A stretch of DNA of 64,000 bases from Pukyongia sp963768085 (GTDB lineage Bacteria > Bacteroidota > Bacteroidia > Flavobacteriales > Flavobacteriaceae), in contig CAVYGO010000003.1 of NCBI GenBank assembly GCA_963768085.1, positions 1,674,001 through 1,738,000 of the forward strand, given 5' to 3'. Shown here one piece after another: positions 35,534 to 43,493 of this stretch; positions within the stretch are counted from its first letter, which is position 1; every line of letters begins with the position of its first letter. The position numbers and the translations under genes were made by a program. The notes beneath the pieces are model-generated. The model was not told where the DNA came from. It was given only the letters and a program-made list of their open reading frames with translations, and searched no databases.

Positions 35534-35830
35534 ATGACAATTTCCATTCAATATGTAAAGATGCCCACCAGTGAATCACTTACTGCATTCACAGAAAAAC
35601 GATTGAACAAATTAGCTTCAAAATACAATTGGCTCATTAATGCTAACGTGTATTTCAAACTCGAAAAAGATATTTCCGGAAAGAAGATATGTGAGATAGA
35701 ACTCAGTCTTCCCGGTCCAAAGATCTTTGCCACATCCATAGAAGATAATTTTGAAGTAGCGGTAAAAGAAACTATCTCAGATCTTAACAGGCAACTTAGA
35801 AAAAGAAAAGAAACAACCTACAATCACTAA
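35534..35830 (+). CDS. hpf: Ribosome hibernation-promoting factor, HPF/RaiA family (short form)
   Basis: A 98-residue beta-alpha protein of the HPF/YfiA family (KMPTSESLTAFTEKRLNKLA; SIEDNFEVAVKETISDLNRQ; basic tail LRKRKETT). It would bind the 30S decoding and A/P sites and silence ribosomes in non-growing cells. It lies 20 bp before the first usp gene and shares its promoter, so ribosome hibernation and the usp are probably induced together. Confidence 0.92.
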   Translation: MTISIQYVKMPTSESLTAFTEKRLNKLASKYNWLINANVYFKLEKDISGKKICEIELSLPGPKIFATSIEDNFEVAVKETISDLNRQLRKRKETTYNH

Positions 35831-35850
35831 TCCTAATAAACCCTAAAACC

Positions 35851-36687
35851 ATGAAAACCATATTAGTACCCATTGATTTCTCAAATTATTCTGAATACGC
35901 CCTGGAGGTAGCGGCTAAAATTGCCAGAAGACACGAAGCTTCGATTGTGGCATTACATATGATGGGCTTATCCCAGGCTATACTTACCAAGGATGACTCC
36001 CAGGAGGTATTAGAAGCCATGTATTATATGAAACTCGCTGATAAACGCTTTCAGGAGTTTTTAGACCGTGATTACCTTAAAGGTCTTGAGGTTCAAACCA
36101 CTGTACAGAACTATAAATTATTCCACGAAATTGATTCGGTAGCCGAGGAATTCAACGCAGACCTAATTGTTATGGGATCTCATGGAAGCAGCGGATTGCT
36201 CGAAGTCTTTGTGGGTTCCAATACGGAGAAAGTAGTAAGAAACTCCGAAATCCCGGTACTGGTCGTTAAGAACAGAATGGGTGAAGAACCCATGAACAAA
36301 GTTGTTTTCGCTAATAATTTCGATAAGGAAAACGTTCGATCCTTCCGGAAGGCTAAAAAGCTGTTCGATCAATTAGATGTCGATATGCAACTGGTTTACA
36401 TCAATACACCGGGTGATGGTTTCAGAAGCACCCACGAAATGGAGGAAAAAGTAGCCGATTTCTTTATTGAAGCCGGTGTAGACGGTGAATATAGTAACGC
36501 AGACGTTAAGTACTACAGCGCTTACTCTATCGAGGAAGGTATATTCACCTATAGCAATAAAGTGAATGCAGATCTGATTGCTATCCCAACTCATGGTCGC
36601 AAAGGGTTAGCACATTTCTTCTCTGGAAGTATCAGTGAAGATCTTGTAAATCATTCCGATTTACCCGTGATCACATTTAAAATGTAA
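35851..36687 (+). CDS. Universal stress protein, two intact Usp domains
   Basis: A 278-residue tandem UspA protein. The N-terminal domain (1-145) has ILVPIDFSNYSEYALEVA and the nucleotide loop GSHGSSGLLEVFVGSNTEKV. The C-terminal domain also keeps a loop, THGRKGLAHFFSGSISEDL, so both halves could bind ATP. This differs from the other six Usps here, whose second loop is lost. It is co-transcribed with hpf and followed by a terminator at 36713. Confidence 0.93.
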   Translation: MKTILVPIDFSNYSEYALEVAAKIARRHEASIVALHMMGLSQAILTKDDSQEVLEAMYYMKLADKRFQEFLDRDYLKGLEVQTTVQNYKLFHEIDSVAEEFNADLIVMGSHGSSGLLEVFVGSNTEKVVRNSEIPVLVVKNRMGEEPMNKVVFANNFDKENVRSFRKAKKLFDQLDVDMQLVYINTPGDGFRSTHEMEEKVADFFIEAGVDGEYSNADVKYYSAYSIEEGIFTYSNKVNADLIAIPTHGRKGLAHFFSGSISEDLVNHSDLPVITFKM

Positions 36688-36712
36688 TTAACGGTTTATT
36701 GCATGCTTTAAG

Positions 36713-36741
36713 AAGGGGGTCCATTGGAGCCCCTTTTTTTT
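36713..36741 (+). terminator. Terminator after hpf-usp
   Basis: An AAGGGG/CCCCTT stem with an inner TCC/GGA (36713-36735) is followed by a run of T. It sits between convergent genes. Confidence 0.75.
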
Positions 36742-37444
36742 AATCGATTAATGTATTGAGAGCAATTCTCACCATATTTGAAAAGGTGGTTTCTCTCTCT
36801 TCTGAAGTTGATCTTTGTTTACTTACCAGGGAATCCGATATAGTGAGAATAGCAAGAGCTCTTACGTTGTGTTTAGCGGCTATTGTATATAAACCGGCGG
36901 CTTCCATTTCCACGCAAAGCACACCGAATTCTGCCCATAACTTATAGGCATCAATATCATCTTCGTAAAATTCGTCCGACGATAATACATTCCCGGCTTT
37001 GATGGGTATATCATGGTCACGGGCATAATTTGCAGCTTTTATCAGTAGTTCAAAGTTTGCCGTGGGAGAGTAATCTGCATTGATGAATCTCGAATTATTT
37101 ATCCCCGAAGTGGAGGAGGCAGCCATGGCAATCACAATATCTCTTAATTGAATGTCGGGTTGATAAGCTCCGGCACTCCCAACCCGAATCAGGTTTTTAA
37201 CTCCGTATTCGTTAATAAGTTCATGACAATAGATCAGTGCCGAAGGTATTCCCATTCCTGTGCCCTGTACGGATATCCGACTTCCCTTAAAAGTTCCGGT
37301 ATACCCCAGCATAGCGCGGACATCATTATAACAAACGGCATCTTCGAGAAAGGTCTCTGCTATCCATTTGGCACGCATCGGATCTCCCGGCAATAAGACC
37401 GATTCCGCTATTTCACCGGGTTTGGCTTCAAGATGGGTACTCAT
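36740..37444 (-). CDS. deoD: Purine-nucleoside phosphorylase, DeoD type
   Basis: A 234-residue hexameric-type phosphorylase cleaving purine (deoxy)ribonucleosides to base and (deoxy)ribose-1-phosphate. Motifs: LLPGDPMRAKWIAETFL, RVGSAGAYQPDIQLRD, CVEMEAAGLYTIA and the catalytic aspartate in TISDSL. It overlaps deoC by 4 bp, so both act in nucleoside breakdown. The order is DUF3298 gene - trx - deoC - deoD. Confidence 0.95.
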   Translation of the reverse strand: MSTHLEAKPGEIAESVLLPGDPMRAKWIAETFLEDAVCYNDVRAMLGYTGTFKGSRISVQGTGMGIPSALIYCHELINEYGVKNLIRVGSAGAYQPDIQLRDIVIAMAASSTSGINNSRFINADYSPTANFELLIKAANYARDHDIPIKAGNVLSSDEFYEDDIDAYKLWAEFGVLCVEMEAAGLYTIAAKHNVRALAILTISDSLVSKQRSTSEERETTFSNMVRIALNTLID

Positions 37445-38103
37445 TGTTTCTGTGTATTTATGCCTTCCATTAATAAGACGCCTTTAGAAGTGCCAATACG
37501 GTCTACTCCCAGTTCGATATATTCAAGAGCCTCTTCAGTCGAGGAAATACCTCCTGAGGCCTTTATTCTTATAGATTGACCTACGGAGGCTCTCATCAGT
37601 ATAATATCGCTCTTTGCGGCACCTCCGGTTCCAAAACCAGTGGAGGTCTTCACGTAATCGGTACCCGCTTTTTCGGCGATTAAACAACCTATTTTCTTCT
37701 CCTCATCGCTTAAGTAACATGTTTCCAGGATTACTTTCAGTGTTTTTTTACCAATCGCCTTTTTTACAGCTTCTATGTCTTCTTTTACGTTTTTATGCAG
37801 TCCGGATTTCAGAAAACCTATGTTCAAGACCATATCTATTTCATCGGCGCCATCTTTAATTGCCTTTTTTGCTTCTGCCACCTTGGACTTGGTGGAGGAG
37901 GCGCCAAGGGGAAATCCAACTGTTGAAGCGATCCTGACATTAGTGCTCTTCAGTTCCTTAACCGCCAGGTATACATAACAGCTATTAACACAAACAGCAT
38001 AAAATTTATTCGCTTTTGCTTCTTCACATAATTCAACAATATCTTCCGGACTTGCTGCCGGGTGCAGTAAGGTATGATCTATATAATGATTGAGTGATTT
38101 CAT
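37441..38103 (-). CDS. deoC: Deoxyribose-phosphate aldolase
   Basis: A 220-residue class I aldolase converting deoxyribose-5-phosphate to acetaldehyde and glyceraldehyde-3-phosphate. The Schiff-base lysine is in DYVKTSTGFGTGGA, and VCVNSCYVYLA and GFPLGASSTKSKVAEA are family segments. The start overlaps trx and the end overlaps deoD by 4 bp each, giving a tight operon. Confidence 0.95.
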   Translation of the reverse strand: MKSLNHYIDHTLLHPAASPEDIVELCEEAKANKFYAVCVNSCYVYLAVKELKSTNVRIASTVGFPLGASSTKSKVAEAKKAIKDGADEIDMVLNIGFLKSGLHKNVKEDIEAVKKAIGKKTLKVILETCYLSDEEKKIGCLIAEKAGTDYVKTSTGFGTGGAAKSDIILMRASVGQSIRIKASGGISSTEEALEYIELGVDRIGTSKGVLLMEGINTQKQ

Positions 38104-38402
38104 GATACCTTGGACTGAAGTAAGGAAAGTAGTTCTTGTTTCTGCATCACACCAGATTGCCGCCAGACTTGAACACCACCCTTGAATAAGATTAGGGTAG
38201 GCACTCCCATTACCTTGTATCGGGCCGACAACTGTTGATTCTTATCTACATCGATCTTAATGATCTTTACTGAATCACCAACTTCATCCTTTACCTCTCT
38301 CAGGATAGGCCCAAGAACTTTACAGGGTCCGCACCACTCGGCCGAGAAATCGACAAGGACTACAGGATTCGATTTGATGATATCTTTAAAGGCGGTTTTC
38401 AT
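38100..38402 (-). CDS. Thioredoxin
   Basis: A 100-residue thioredoxin with the active site AEWCGPCKVLGP (WCGPC) and the cis-proline in VMGVPTLILFKGG. It is a general disulfide reductant, presumably reduced by the TrxB at 53486. It overlaps deoC by 4 bp. Confidence 0.93.
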   Translation of the reverse strand: MKTAFKDIIKSNPVVLVDFSAEWCGPCKVLGPILREVKDEVGDSVKIIKIDVDKNQQLSARYKVMGVPTLILFKGGVQVWRQSGVMQKQELLSLLQSKVS

Positions 38403-38421
38403 CTAATTATTCAAAATAGGG

Positions 38422-39300
38422 TTATAGTTGCAGCGGATTCAGGTTATATCTTCGCAGGACAGGCAATAGATCCTCAAGAGGTATTTCTACAGAGAAATTG
38501 CCCGTGTATGTTGGACAAATAACACAATCGTCGAAATAATACTCGACCATCTTATCGTCTACCACGAAATTGTCCTTATATTCAAAGAAATCTTCTTCTG
38601 AAATTCCCCAACAGTCATAATATACTTCACCGGATTCGATCTTGGCCACCAGAATTTCATTGAGTATCTTCCGAAGTTCCTCTTCAGACCCTTCTATAAA
38701 GAAGTCCTCATAATTCATGAAAACCGAACGACCCAGGTCGAAATTGAGACAGTCGAAAGTGTAGGAGGGATGTAAGGTTCCTGAATAGAAATTTTCTTTA
38801 TAGAATAATACACTCACCAACTTCTCATTCACGTTATAGATCTTATAGTCCACATATCGTTTTTCCCTGTACTTGTTAATACGAAGCGTATCACAGAGTA
38901 ATTCCTTGTCTTCCAGTATCTGGGCTTCCACACCGGCTATGTCCAGATAGGTTTCGGCGATATACCCGTTGAAATTCTCATAGGATTCCTTGAGATTCTC
39001 GTTCAGGTAGGGATATCTAAAATCGATGGTATAGAGATCCTCGTCCCTTAAGAACTGCTTCGATATGATTAACTCTTGCAATTCATCGCGTTCGTCCTTT
39101 TTTTCAACCAGGGTTTTCTTGCGTATTTCTACATCGATCTGTTTCTGTAGATCCATATCATTTTCCACTCCTCTCACGCTGTCGGATATTGTGGGGTCTA
39201 TCTCCTCCATCATTATTTCATCGGGGAGTTCTTTTTTCGGATCGTCCTTACAACCGAAAAGAAGCAGGAAGACCAACAGGAACATTAGACAATATTTCAT
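38422..39300 (-). CDS. DUF3298-like lipoprotein
   Basis: A 292-residue predicted lipoprotein. I prefer the ATG at 39300 because MKYCLMFLLVFLLLFGC is a clean lipobox signal; the upstream 15 residues lack one. A low-complexity acidic linker is followed by a domain with YPYLNENLKESYENFNGYI and SGTLHPSYTFDCLNFDLGRS, the pattern of the RsiV-like DUF3298 fold. The function is unknown. It lies 19 bp upstream of trx. Confidence 0.7.
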   Translation of the reverse strand: MKYCLMFLLVFLLLFGCKDDPKKELPDEIMMEEIDPTISDSVRGVENDMDLQKQIDVEIRKKTLVEKKDERDELQELIISKQFLRDEDLYTIDFRYPYLNENLKESYENFNGYIAETYLDIAGVEAQILEDKELLCDTLRINKYREKRYVDYKIYNVNEKLVSVLFYKENFYSGTLHPSYTFDCLNFDLGRSVFMNYEDFFIEGSEEELRKILNEILVAKIESGEVYYDCWGISEEDFFEYKDNFVVDDKMVEYYFDDCVICPTYTGNFSVEIPLEDLLPVLRRYNLNPLQL

Positions 39301-39419
39301 AGTTACAGGACTTTGTTTCGTAAAAATAGGTTGAAACCCAGGCATTAAAAATGATATTGCTCAGGTATCAACGTAGCTGATAATCAATGGGTTTATCTCG
39401 TTTGATAAATAGTAATTTG

Positions 39420-39824
39420 TTATGCCACAAGCAGTAATTGTAGTTTCCCCAGCATAATAAGCTCAGATTTATTCTTGCCGGAAAATGCTGCTGCGATTTC
39501 ATTAGCAGTCCGAAAGATGAGTTTCTTGCGTTCTTCTGTAAACAATGCCCGGTGCTCTTTCATATAATTTTCAAAACTATCGAAACACTCATCGGCATCC
39601 ATGCGTTCATAGTCGAACCAGTCGAAGACCACTTCCATCTGGTAAATCGCCCGGGAATTGAAGTCGTCCAGGCTGTCATCGTATTTCGACCAGACATCGC
39701 GCACCAGTTTCTTCAGGGCTGTGTATTCACTCTCACGAACAACTTTATCTGCCGCGGCGACAGCATAGAACAATTCCCCGATTTTTTGGTAAAAGGCGAT
39801 CTGAGGTTTTTCAGTATATGGCAT
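39420..39824 (-). CDS. TerB-like alpha-helical protein
   Basis: A 134-residue all-helical protein. The stretch KIGELFYAVAAADKVVRESEY resembles the acidic first helix pair of TerB/DjlA-type domains, and a second half follows (LIFRTANEIAAAFSGKNKSE). No biochemical role is assigned. Its promoter has an activator dyad at -41.5, shared back to back with the histidine kinase operon. Confidence 0.6.
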   Translation of the reverse strand: MPYTEKPQIAFYQKIGELFYAVAAADKVVRESEYTALKKLVRDVWSKYDDSLDDFNSRAIYQMEVVFDWFDYERMDADECFDSFENYMKEHRALFTEERKKLIFRTANEIAAAFSGKNKSELIMLGKLQLLLVA

Positions 39825-39843
39825 GGGCCGATATTTATAGCCA

Positions 39844-39918
39844 TAAAAATAAAATCATGTGACGTTAAATTTTATGATAAATATCAGTTCGACGGAAATT
39901 TTAAATTACCTATTTTTG
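39844..39918. promoter_or_regulatory. Bidirectional dyad between the TerB-like gene and the kinase operon
   Basis: The dyad ATGAT-AAAT-ATCAG has its core at 39875-39886 (centre 39880.5). Leftward, TATTTTTA (39851-39844) begins 29.5 bp away, giving a start near 39839 for the TerB-like gene. Rightward, a perfect TATTTTTG at 39911-39918 begins 30.5 bp away, giving a start at about the kinase ATG (39923). One dyad may thus serve both directions and make the regulator operon autoregulated. Confidence 0.65.
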
Positions 39919-39922
39919 GCCT

Positions 39923-41152
39923 ATGGAGGTTTTTAATAGCAGCAGTGATATCTACGAGATTCTTACTGAAGCAATTTCTGAGGGTATTGTTGTTGTGAAT
40001 GAACAACAGATCATTGTGGCTAGCAACGAATCTCTTAATTCGTTGTTCGGTTATAAAAAGGATGAACTTGTTGGAAAGCAACTTGATGTCCTTATTCCGA
40101 AAGAATATCATACAAAACATAGTTCGCATTTCAGTTCTTTTATGGACAAAAGCTCACGTCGATCTATGGGTCATGGCAGGGATCTTTTCGGGCTAAAGAA
40201 AGACGGCAGTAAGTTTCCCGTGGAAGCAGGACTTAATCCCTTCGTAATTTATGGTAAGCGATATGTGATGGCATTAATTATTGATATCACTATCCGGAAA
40301 AAGCAGGAGGAGGAGATCAAGGAATTAAACACCGAGCTAGAGGCGAAGATCGCGGATCGGACTAAAGCGCTGAATGAAAGCATTTCCAGGCTTGAGAAGG
40401 AGATAGAGAAACGAAAAAATGCTGAAAATAAGATAAAGGAATCCCTTCGGAAGGAACGTGAATTAAGTGATTTGAAAACCAAATTTCTATCCCTGGTCTC
40501 GCATGAATTCAAAACGCCGTTGAGCGGGATCTTAACATCGGCGGTCTTAGTGGGTAAATACACCACCGAAGAGCAACAGGAAAAGCGGGAAAAACACATC
40601 AAGACCATTCAGAATAAGGTGAAATATCTGAACAATATCCTTGATGATTTTCTTTCCATCGAACGACTGGAAAGCGGTAAGGTTAATTACAAGTACAGTA
40701 TGTTTCCTATTAGCAAAGTGATTAATGAGGTGGTCTATGGGGCCAATATGTTGTTAAAAGAAGGCCAGATTATCAATTATCCTGAGGGTATCGATAATAT
40801 TGTGATCAACTTCGACGAAAAGATACTTGAACTAACCTTTACGAATCTTGTGAACAACGCTATTAAATATTCCTCCGAAAATACAACTGTCGACATTAGG
40901 GTGGTCATGCTTGATGATCACTTGATCATCGAGATTGAGGACGAAGGAATGGGTATTCCTCACGCAGAACAAAAGTATATTTTCAACAGGTATTTCCGCG
41001 CGGAAAATGCGTTATTAAATCAGGGTACGGGAATAGGACTAAATATTGTAAAAAACCATTTGGAAAACCTTCACGGGACCATTACCTTTACGAGTGAAGA
41101 AAATAAAGGGAGCACGTTCAAAGTGACGATCCCAACTATGGGTAACGTATGA
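39923..41152 (+). CDS. PAS-domain sensor histidine kinase
   Basis: A 409-residue kinase without membrane segments, hence cytoplasmic. A PAS domain (about 12-125) is followed by a coiled coil (about 127-185). The HisKA box FLSLVSHEFKTPLSG has phospho-acceptor H194, and the ATPase domain shows NLVNNAIKYS, DEGMGIPH and GTGIGLNIVKNH. His66 in the PAS (EYHTKHSSHF) aligns with the heme-ligating His of FixL, though many PAS domains without heme also have it. It overlaps the response-regulator gene by 4 bp, so the two form a pair. The predicted transcript start coincides with the ATG, suggesting a leaderless message. Confidence 0.9.
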   Translation: MEVFNSSSDIYEILTEAISEGIVVVNEQQIIVASNESLNSLFGYKKDELVGKQLDVLIPKEYHTKHSSHFSSFMDKSSRRSMGHGRDLFGLKKDGSKFPVEAGLNPFVIYGKRYVMALIIDITIRKKQEEEIKELNTELEAKIADRTKALNESISRLEKEIEKRKNAENKIKESLRKERELSDLKTKFLSLVSHEFKTPLSGILTSAVLVGKYTTEEQQEKREKHIKTIQNKVKYLNNILDDFLSIERLESGKVNYKYSMFPISKVINEVVYGANMLLKEGQIINYPEGIDNIVINFDEKILELTFTNLVNNAIKYSSENTTVDIRVVMLDDHLIIEIEDEGMGIPHAEQKYIFNRYFRAENALLNQGTGIGLNIVKNHLENLHGTITFTSEENKGSTFKVTIPTMGNV

Positions 41153-42210
41153 TAAAAACCATACTTCTAATCGAAGATGACACGGCCTTGCGTGAAAACA
41201 CGGCCGAAATGCTTGAACTTTCAGGCTATGATGTGTTTACTGCCTCCAACGGCAGAATAGGAATTCAAAAAGCAAAAGAAAACCATCCCAATGTAATTGT
41301 TTGCGATATTATGATGCCGGAGGTCGATGGTTACGGGGTACTGGATTCCTTGTCGCACGATCCTAAGACTCAACATATTCCATTTATATTCTTATCGGCA
41401 AAGACCGAACATAAAGAAGTTCGCAAAGGTATGGACATGGGAGCGGACGACTATCTTACCAAACCCTTCGAAGAAGAGGAATTACTAAGTGCTATTGAAA
41501 GCAGGTTAGCCAAATCTCAGTTACTTTTGGACGCGATGGAGACGAATACAGTGACCGATGAAATTGAAGAAGATGAGGATAGGATACGAAATTTGAATGA
41601 GCTTAAGAATTTCTTCGATGACAATGGCGCGATAGTAATTTACGAGAAAGGTGAAGTGATTTACAAGGAGGGAGGACACTCCAATAATATTTTTCTCATA
41701 TTGAAAGGTATTGCGAAGAGCCATAAAATGGATGAAAATGGCAAAGAACTTATCACCGAATTACATAAACCGGACAACTTTCTTGGTTTGACTTCCTTTG
41801 AAGAGACCGTTCCGTATCAGGAATCGGCAACAGCTGTAGAAGATGTGGAATTGGCCGTGGTTTCTAAAAATGTTTTAAAGAATATACTCACTAAGAATAA
41901 TGCAGTTTCCCTGGAACTGATGAATGTACTTACCGATAACCTATCGGAAATTAAAGAACAACTTCTTCAAATGGCGTATAGTTCGGTTCGTAAAAAAACG
42001 GCGTCAACAATTCTTCAATTTGCAGAAATCCTAAATAAGAATCAGAATGATAATATAAAGATCTCAAGGCACGATCTGGCCAGTGTGGCTGGTATTGCAA
42101 CCGAAAGTCTGATTCGAACCCTGTCGGGTTTTAAGAAGGACGGTCTAATAGAAATTGAAGGCCGTAATATTCGTATCACCGATCTGGAGGGATTACGGCA
42201 CATCGAGTAA
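41149..42210 (+). CDS. Response regulator fused to a CRP/FNR-type transcription activator
   Basis: A 353-residue regulator. Residues 1-122 are a receiver (D10, D11, phospho-acceptor D53 in VCDIMMP, the T/S in FLSAK, and K in YLTKPF). An acidic linker leads to a cyclic-nucleotide-binding-like beta barrel (about 150-265: YEKGEVIYKEGG, GKELITELHKPDNFLGL). The C-terminus (about 270-345) is a Crp-type helix-turn-helix whose recognition helix ATESLIRTL keeps the Glu (about 319) and Arg (about 323) that read TGA in CRP and FNR. It has no FNR-type cysteine cluster. I infer that it binds the TGAY-N4-RTCA dyads. Confidence 0.9.
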   Translation: MIKTILLIEDDTALRENTAEMLELSGYDVFTASNGRIGIQKAKENHPNVIVCDIMMPEVDGYGVLDSLSHDPKTQHIPFIFLSAKTEHKEVRKGMDMGADDYLTKPFEEEELLSAIESRLAKSQLLLDAMETNTVTDEIEEDEDRIRNLNELKNFFDDNGAIVIYEKGEVIYKEGGHSNNIFLILKGIAKSHKMDENGKELITELHKPDNFLGLTSFEETVPYQESATAVEDVELAVVSKNVLKNILTKNNAVSLELMNVLTDNLSEIKEQLLQMAYSSVRKKTASTILQFAEILNKNQNDNIKISRHDLASVAGIATESLIRTLSGFKKDGLIEIEGRNIRITDLEGLRHIE

Positions 42211-42221
42211 TTTTTTTTAAA

Positions 42222-42265
42222 CTGATATATATCATTCTTTACCCTTCATAGGCAGTCTATTTTTG
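42222..42265 (+). promoter_or_regulatory. usp promoter with dyad at -41.5
   Basis: The dyad CTGAT-ATAT-ATCAT is at 42222-42235 (core centre 42228.5). The perfect box TATTTTTG at 42258-42265 begins 29.5 bp from the centre. The predicted start is near 42270, which excludes the TTG at 42263 as start codon and supports the ATG at 42284. Confidence 0.8.
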
Positions 42266-42283
42266 TTTTTGAAGTGTAAAAAA

Positions 42284-43120
42284 ATGAAGCGAATTCTTAT
42301 CCCGACAGATTTTTCGCATAATGCGTGGAATGCAATTGAATATACGCTTGCCTTCTTTAACAAGGAGCCTGTGCATATTCATTTAATCCATATTACCTTC
42401 AGTGGTCGGGTGAACAACACGGATGAGTTGTATTCTAATGGGGTTTCGATCATTGATAATCCAGGAAATACAAAACAGAAACAACTTCATACTCTTCAGC
42501 GAAAAATAGAAACCCTATACCCCAGGAACCCAGCTCTAATCGATGTAAGAGTTGTTCGTTCCCCGTTCATAGAGGGAATAAAAAAGGCCGTGGAAGAACT
42601 TAAAGTGGATCTTATTGTTATGGGAACCAAGGGTGCCTCAGGTCTGAAGGAGGCGACTATTGGAAGTCATACGGGGGCTGTGATCACACGAGTGAAATAT
42701 CCCGTTTTGGTTATACCCGAAAGAGCGGTTTTTGAAGGTCCCAGGAATATTGTCTTCCCAACCGATTTCAATTTGATCTATCGACAAAGAATCTTGAAAA
42801 CGCTGATTGAAGTTGCCGAAATTCACGATTCTTTCATCAATGTATTGCGGGTAGCAAACAATGAACATCCACTGAATGGGGAACAGGAAAAGAACCGGGC
42901 CTTTCTGCGCGATGCGCTGGAAGGTAAATCCTATAGTTTTCATTGTATCAAAAGTCCACACCTGGAAGAAGGACTGCAGTCCTTTATTGATCTGATGGAT
43001 GTACAGATCATCGCCATGGTTGCCAAGAATTTGAATTTCTTTCAGCGGTTATTATTTAAACCTACCGTGGCAAAAATTAGCTATCATACCGAAATACCCT
43101 TCCTGGTATTGCACGAATAA
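42284..43120 (+). CDS. Universal stress protein with degenerate second domain
   Basis: A 278-residue tandem Usp, started at ATG 42284 (MKRILIPTDFSHNAWNAIEY). The first domain has the nucleotide loop GTKGASGLKEATIGSHTGAV. The second domain lacks the GxxG loop and has instead AKNLNFFQRLLFKPTVAKI, then IPFLVLHE. It is a single-gene unit with its own dyad-carrying promoter, 73 bp after the regulator gene. Confidence 0.92.
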   Translation: MKRILIPTDFSHNAWNAIEYTLAFFNKEPVHIHLIHITFSGRVNNTDELYSNGVSIIDNPGNTKQKQLHTLQRKIETLYPRNPALIDVRVVRSPFIEGIKKAVEELKVDLIVMGTKGASGLKEATIGSHTGAVITRVKYPVLVIPERAVFEGPRNIVFPTDFNLIYRQRILKTLIEVAEIHDSFINVLRVANNEHPLNGEQEKNRAFLRDALEGKSYSFHCIKSPHLEEGLQSFIDLMDVQIIAMVAKNLNFFQRLLFKPTVAKISYHTEIPFLVLHE

Positions 43121-43128
43121 CAGATTAC

Positions 43129-43356
43129 TTACCTGTATTTTTCGGAAATAGGATGGTCTTCGTAGAAATCTTCGAAGGTCTTATCGGTAGTGTAATTGTC
43201 TTTCAACACCCTGTAAACTGTAACTACCAGGAATACCTGTCCGAATGTAGTAAGCAGAAATACCAGGCCGAAGGGAAGATTCATAGCCGAGAATATTACC
43301 ACTGTTAATAAGATCAATGATGTAAGGGCTAGCAGGAACATTGCAGAAAATTTCAT
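43129..43356 (-). CDS. Small two-segment membrane protein
   Basis: A 75-residue protein with two hydrophobic segments (about 5-25 and 28-48: LLALTSLILLTVVIFSAM; LVFLLTTFGQVFLVVTVY) and an acidic tail FEDFYEDHPISEKYR. No family is recognised. It is opposite in strand to the usp genes on both sides, and the dyad at 43431 is not correctly placed for it. Confidence 0.65.
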   Translation of the reverse strand: MKFSAMFLLALTSLILLTVVIFSAMNLPFGLVFLLTTFGQVFLVVTVYRVLKDNYTTDKTFEDFYEDHPISEKYR

Positions 43357-43424
43357 AGTTTTTATTATAAAAGTACTACTTAATAATGGGCAGCTTTGCT
43401 AAAGAATTCCCAATTCTCCAGCAT

Positions 43425-43468
43425 GTGATAATTATCATTTTTTGTGAAAGGTGTGAATAATAACTTTG
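43425..43468 (+). promoter_or_regulatory. Promoter of the three-usp operon with dyad at -41.5
   Basis: The dyad GTGAT-AATT-ATCAT is at 43425-43438 (core centre 43431.5). The perfect box TAACTTTG at 43461-43468 begins 29.5 bp from the centre. The predicted start is near 43473, 21 bases before the ATG at 43494. Confidence 0.8.
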
Positions 43469-43493
43469 ATAGCATTCCTAAAAGCCAGGCCAT

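Noticed and set aside
42263..42283. TTG start seven codons upstream of the usp at 42284
   Set aside because: It overlaps a perfect -7 box; the ATG at 42284 matches the start of all paralogs.
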